A stretch of DNA of 36,950 nucleotides, taken from assembly GCA_028704415.1 (NCBI GenBank), contig JAQWFM010000015.1:1-36950 (forward strand), written 5' to 3'. How positions within the stretch are numbered: position 1 is the stretch's first letter; every line of letters begins with the position of its first letter. A model generated the notes under the pieces. It did no database searches. It had not been told where the DNA came from and saw only the letters and a program-made list of their open reading frames with translations. Shown here one piece after another: positions 34,125-36,950 of the stretch. This DNA comes from Oscillospiraceae bacterium (GTDB taxonomy: Bacteria; Bacillota; Clostridia; Saccharofermentanales; Fastidiosipilaceae). A program made the position numbers and the translations under genes.

Positions 34125-34914
34125 GTTCTTCTCAGGTTTTGCGTCAAGAATTCAAGAATAAGGAATAGAAACAGGCGTTTTGGCACCAGCCAGCTTGTCT
34201 CCATAACATCTTATTATTTAGACATCCCGATGACATTATCAGATGACAAGGCGGATAAGCAGGTCCTGATCAGTGGTATTTTGTGAACATTGCCCAATGC
34301 TTTCTATAATTCTACTCGTAAGGACTTGAAGATCTTGCAATGCTATTCATTTATACTGCATACCGTATGGATAAGTCAAGGACAACGCTACACACCTGTT
34401 CGGAATGCTTTGTTACAGGCTTATTACATAGATGCATATTACAACATTATTACAGTTATGAATTTTGCTGCCAATTATATGGATAACTTTTATGGATAAC
34501 TGAACTGAATTCTCATTGGCTCACAGATCAGTCTTAAACATAATCCGAATATGGTTTGCCGCCAAACACCGGGTGGTCTGGTCCCAGCTGGCCTGATCAT
34601 GTCAGATGGGACGCCTTAAACCAGCCAGCGTGGAACGGCCAGGGCAGTTCAGGTCCGGCCGGGTATGGCGGCTGGAGCAATCACCGGCCATCACTGCAGA
34701 CACTGGCTTGACAGCTTGCGTCAGTTTTGCGGGAAAATCAACAGCCTGCTGAGAACAGGGGACTTACACATGGGCTCGGCCGCGGCTTTACCCACATAAA
34801 CAAAATAATAATTTTGATCATGTAGGGAGAGGAAAACGGCTTTCAAACAGCCGCCCCAGCGGCTTAATCCCCGCAAGCAAATGTAAATCTGCCTGGGTTC
34901 AGGCTTAACGCCCT
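34125..34914. other. Gene-free region of about 790 bp
   Basis: No convincing protein is encoded on either strand. The longest frame, 34290-34499, has 69 codons with a TTG start, no ribosome binding site and no recognisable composition. Visible items: a promoter-like TTGTGA-18-TATAAT at 34281-34310; three copies of TATGGATAA at 34366-34374, 34478-34486 and 34491-34499, the last two as a 13-bp tandem repeat; a small hairpin CGGCT/AGCCG at 34837-34853; and a change from AT-rich (before about 34550) to GC-rich sequence with several GGCCGG-type inverted repeats (34560-34800). It could hold a small RNA or a decayed gene. Confidence 0.5.
34281..34310 (+). promoter_or_regulatory. Orphan promoter-like sequence
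   Basis: TTGTGA (34281-34286), 18 bp, TATAAT (34305-34310) in the gene-free region. No open frame of quality follows. Confidence 0.35.
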
Positions 34915-34958
34915 GAAAAAAAGCAGATCAGGCTGCTTCCGGACAACTGATCTGCTTT
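34915..34958 (-). terminator. Intrinsic terminator after leuA
   Basis: Minus strand: AAAGCAGATCAG pairs perfectly over 12 bp with CTGATCTGCTTT (plus 34947-34958 with 34920-34931), ending in at least seven T on the minus strand. Confidence 0.9.
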
Positions 34959-34999
34959 GGTAACTTATTTAGCCAGACTTAACCGGCCGGTTAACTCGC

Positions 35000-36697
35000 T
35001 TAGGCTTGACCGGATAAGGCCGTCTCTTTAACCGGGGTTTTAGACAGCAAATCATTGACCGCGCTGACGACCGCCCGCAGAGATGACTTCGTAACAGACC
35101 GGCTTTCGCCCGCTCCGACATAGTATTGGCCCTGACTTAATAATTGGACTTCACTAAGTGCCCGGGATTGGGTACCGCGCTCCATGGCCTGCTGATGATA
35201 GTTAGTGACTGATAATTTAACGTCCAGCAGCTTCTCCAAAATGCGGCAGAGCGCATCTACCGCACCGGTACCGGTTGCCTGCAGCTCATAAGCCTTTTGC
35301 TGATAAATCAGATTGGCTTCAACGCGAATTTCAGTGTTGCTGACCATTTCCTCACGGAACGATTCCAGCTTTAGAGGCTGGACCCGATTGACATAGGTGT
35401 TAATAAATAAGTTATATATTTCCTGGGGCTGTAATTCCTTATTGCCAATAACAGACTCATGTGTGACCCGGGCGGATAGTGCTTTGGCCATCGGCTTGCT
35501 CAGGCTGATGCCAAAAAACTGTTCCATAATAAAGGATACGCCGCCTTTGCCGGACTGCGAATTAATCCGGATAATCGGATCGTAGCTGCGCCCGACATCA
35601 ACCGGATCAATAGGCAGATAGGGCACTTCCCAGATGGATTTATTCTTAATGGCAGTCATGCCTTTATTAATTGCATCCTGGTGCGAACCGGAAAAAGCTG
35701 TATAAACCAAGTCGCCGGCATAGGGGTGCCGGGGATGAACCGACATACGGGTCAGATTTTCATAAACACTGCGCGCTTTATTAATATCGTTGAAATCAAG
35801 CTGCGGGTCTACGCCCTGAGAAAAGAGATTTAAGGCTACCACCATCAGGTCGCAATTACCGGTCCGTTCCCCATTGCCAAATAAAGTGCCCTCTACCCGG
35901 TCCGCACCGGCCAGAAGCCCTAATTCAGTAGCGGCGATGCCGGTACCGCGGTCGTTGTGCGTGTGCAGGCTGACTTCGATCTGCTGCCGGTAGCGTGTAT
36001 GGGTACAAAAGTATTCAATCTGATCCGCATAGACATTGGGCGTAATCATTTCAACCGTGCTCGGTAAATTAATGATGGTCTTGTTTTGCGCTGTAGGCTG
36101 CCAGACGTCGCACACCGCATCACAGATTTCCACGGCAAAATCTATTTCTGTGCCGGTAAAGCTTTCGGGAGAATACTCAAAGATGAAGTCGGTACCGGCT
36201 TCATCCTGAGCGGCGTAATCCTGGATGAGTTTGGCTCCGGAAACGGCCAGATCGATGACTTCCGCCTTATTCATGTGAAAGACCACGTCACGCTGCAAAG
36301 TCGAGGTGGAATTATACAGATGAACGACCGCGCGTTTGGCTCCCTTAAGGGCCAGAAAGGTTTTGGCGATTATTTCTGGCCTGGATTGAGTTAAAACCTG
36401 GATAGCAACATCATCCGGAACCAGATCATTTTCAATCAGGTAGCGGGTGAAATCAAATTCGGTTTCTGAAGCAGCCGGAAAGCCAATTTCAATGGTTTTA
36501 AAGCCAATATCTAATAAATATTGAAAAAACTCCAGCTTTTGATCCAGATTCATCGGGATTTCCAGAGCCTGATTACCATCTCTCAAGTCAACGCTGCACC
36601 AGACTGGTGCCCGGTCAATTACCCGGGACGGCCAGGTCCGTTGCGGGAAGTCCAGTTTGGGAAAGGCTTTATACCTCTGATAATTCATCTTGTTCAT
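35000..36697 (-). CDS. leuA: 2-isopropylmalate synthase
   Basis: LeuA condenses acetyl-CoA with 2-ketoisovalerate, the first committed step of leucine synthesis. The 565 residues and the start YRAF-like PKLDFPQRTWPSR mark the longer LeuA2 type related to yeast Leu4. Catalytic TIM barrel: VDLRDGNQAL near residue 36, EIGFPAASETEFDF near 71, and the metal-binding HTHNDRGTG near 245; FGNGERTGN near 275 is also conserved. A linker follows, then a C-terminal LeuA dimer/regulatory domain (about 425-555), the usual site of leucine feedback inhibition. The ATG at 36697 follows AAGGAG at 12 nt; a second ATG three codons later is possible. A T-box leader precedes it. Confidence 0.96.
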   Translation of the reverse strand: MNKMNYQRYKAFPKLDFPQRTWPSRVIDRAPVWCSVDLRDGNQALEIPMNLDQKLEFFQYLLDIGFKTIEIGFPAASETEFDFTRYLIENDLVPDDVAIQVLTQSRPEIIAKTFLALKGAKRAVVHLYNSTSTLQRDVVFHMNKAEVIDLAVSGAKLIQDYAAQDEAGTDFIFEYSPESFTGTEIDFAVEICDAVCDVWQPTAQNKTIINLPSTVEMITPNVYADQIEYFCTHTRYRQQIEVSLHTHNDRGTGIAATELGLLAGADRVEGTLFGNGERTGNCDLMVVALNLFSQGVDPQLDFNDINKARSVYENLTRMSVHPRHPYAGDLVYTAFSGSHQDAINKGMTAIKNKSIWEVPYLPIDPVDVGRSYDPIIRINSQSGKGGVSFIMEQFFGISLSKPMAKALSARVTHESVIGNKELQPQEIYNLFINTYVNRVQPLKLESFREEMVSNTEIRVEANLIYQQKAYELQATGTGAVDALCRILEKLLDVKLSVTNYHQQAMERGTQSRALSEVQLLSQGQYYVGAGESRSVTKSSLRAVVSAVNDLLSKTPVKETALSGQA

Positions 36698-36771
36698 TTA
36701 CCTTACGCTCTCCTTTCAAATCTAAGCCTCTTGGCAGCCTTTGGGCGTGTGTACCCCCTAAGCTTTAGCAT

Positions 36772-36950
36772 AAAAAAAACATCCTTGATCTCTCCTGAAA
36801 GAGACGAAAGATGTTCCGTGGTACCACTCTTATTCATTGCGCCCAATCAGCTGAGGATGTTGAGCAGGCAATGCACTTATTTCATCCGCAAACACCCATC
36901 CGGGCTGTACGGATTAGCCCAATAACGCGGGCCGACGTTCCCCCTACTCA
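36772..36950 (-). promoter_or_regulatory. T-box riboswitch leader of leuA (5' end beyond the window)
   Basis: Minus strand. The T-box sequence AAGAGTGGTACCACGG lies at plus 36816-36831 and pairs with uncharged tRNA ends in this family. It is followed by a terminator with outer stem AACATC/GATGTT, an inner TCTCT/AGAGA pair and eight T (plus 36772-36815). Upstream, GCATTGC/GCAATG forms a probable stem III, and part of stem I (an AGTA motif, a GGGCT/AGCCC hairpin) reaches the window edge. Leucine is the expected tRNA from the gene, but the specifier codon cannot be fixed because stem I is incomplete. Confidence 0.88.

Noticed and set aside
34290-34499. A 69-codon open frame in the asd-leuA gap
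   Set aside because: TTG start, no ribosome binding site, AT-rich random composition and internal repeats.
34920-34958. SRP-RNA-like GTCCGGAAGCAGC in the loop after leuA
   Set aside because: Only a short stretch matches; the surrounding sequence is a simple terminator hairpin and no SRP helix can be built.

Overview
The window looks like a chromosomal segment of a member of the Firmicutes, most likely class Clostridia, with roughly balanced to slightly high G+C by eye. Reasons: the gene order rplS-rbgA(ylqF)-rnhB-yraN is typical of Firmicutes; a protein at 3435-4064 carries the Spo0A C-terminal DNA-binding signature; a T-box leader precedes leuA; promoters match the SigA consensus with 16-18 bp spacers; and aggagg ribosome binding sites are common. 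I cannot name a genus. Nearly all of the window is housekeeping. I see no phage, no CRISPR array and no complete insertion sequence.

Layout, left to right. 1-3362 (+): the 3' part of ligA (DNA ligase), a small membrane protein and a Cof-type HAD phosphatase in a tightly overlapping run. The ligA frame has an in-frame TAG at 20-22, at the position of a conserved domain-Ia tyrosine. 3435-5647 (+): an orphan Spo0A-C-like regulator, the nucleoid protein HU with a near-perfect promoter and terminator, then a DUF1858 CxxC mini-protein paired with a FadR-type GntR regulator. 5803-5976: tRNA-Thr(TGT) followed by a long imperfect palindrome containing an IS3-like terminal motif. 6216-7220: a stand-alone MreB/Mbl-type actin. 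7501-10946: Rho with an unusually long, about 400-residue Ala/Pro-rich disordered insert, translationally coupled to a YcxB-like membrane protein that has its own disordered repeats.

11113-13864 (+): ribosome and RNA housekeeping (L19, the RbgA GTPase, RNase HII, YraN). 13999-16757: a type Ic aspartate aminotransferase and adenylosuccinate lyase. 16967-20195: a GntR/UTRA regulator with a clear dyad in its 5' leader, followed by a cysteine desulfurase and ThiI, which together form a sulfur relay for tRNA 4-thiouridine and/or thiamine. 20341-23073: glyA and rarA. 23149-24033 (-): a PHP-type histidinol phosphatase, divergent from an M18 aminopeptidase that is coupled to a disordered single-pass membrane protein.

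26611-31536 (-): a complete liv branched-chain amino acid ABC transporter (livJ-H-M-G-F), with a hairpin attenuator after livJ and a shared bidirectional terminator at the far end. 31777-32793 (-): an intact tyrosine recombinase. 32971-34056 (+): aspartate-semialdehyde dehydrogenase. 34125-34915 is a large gene-free stretch that I cannot explain. 35000-36697 (-): leuA (2-isopropylmalate synthase), controlled by a T-box leader whose 5' end runs off the window. The right-hand third therefore concentrates branched-chain and aspartate-family amino acid uptake and synthesis.

The most unusual items are the Rho disordered insert, the receiver-less Spo0A-C-like protein, the ligA amber codon, the GntR-controlled desulfurase/ThiI operon and the structured region after the tRNA. 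I found no clearly new multi-gene system.
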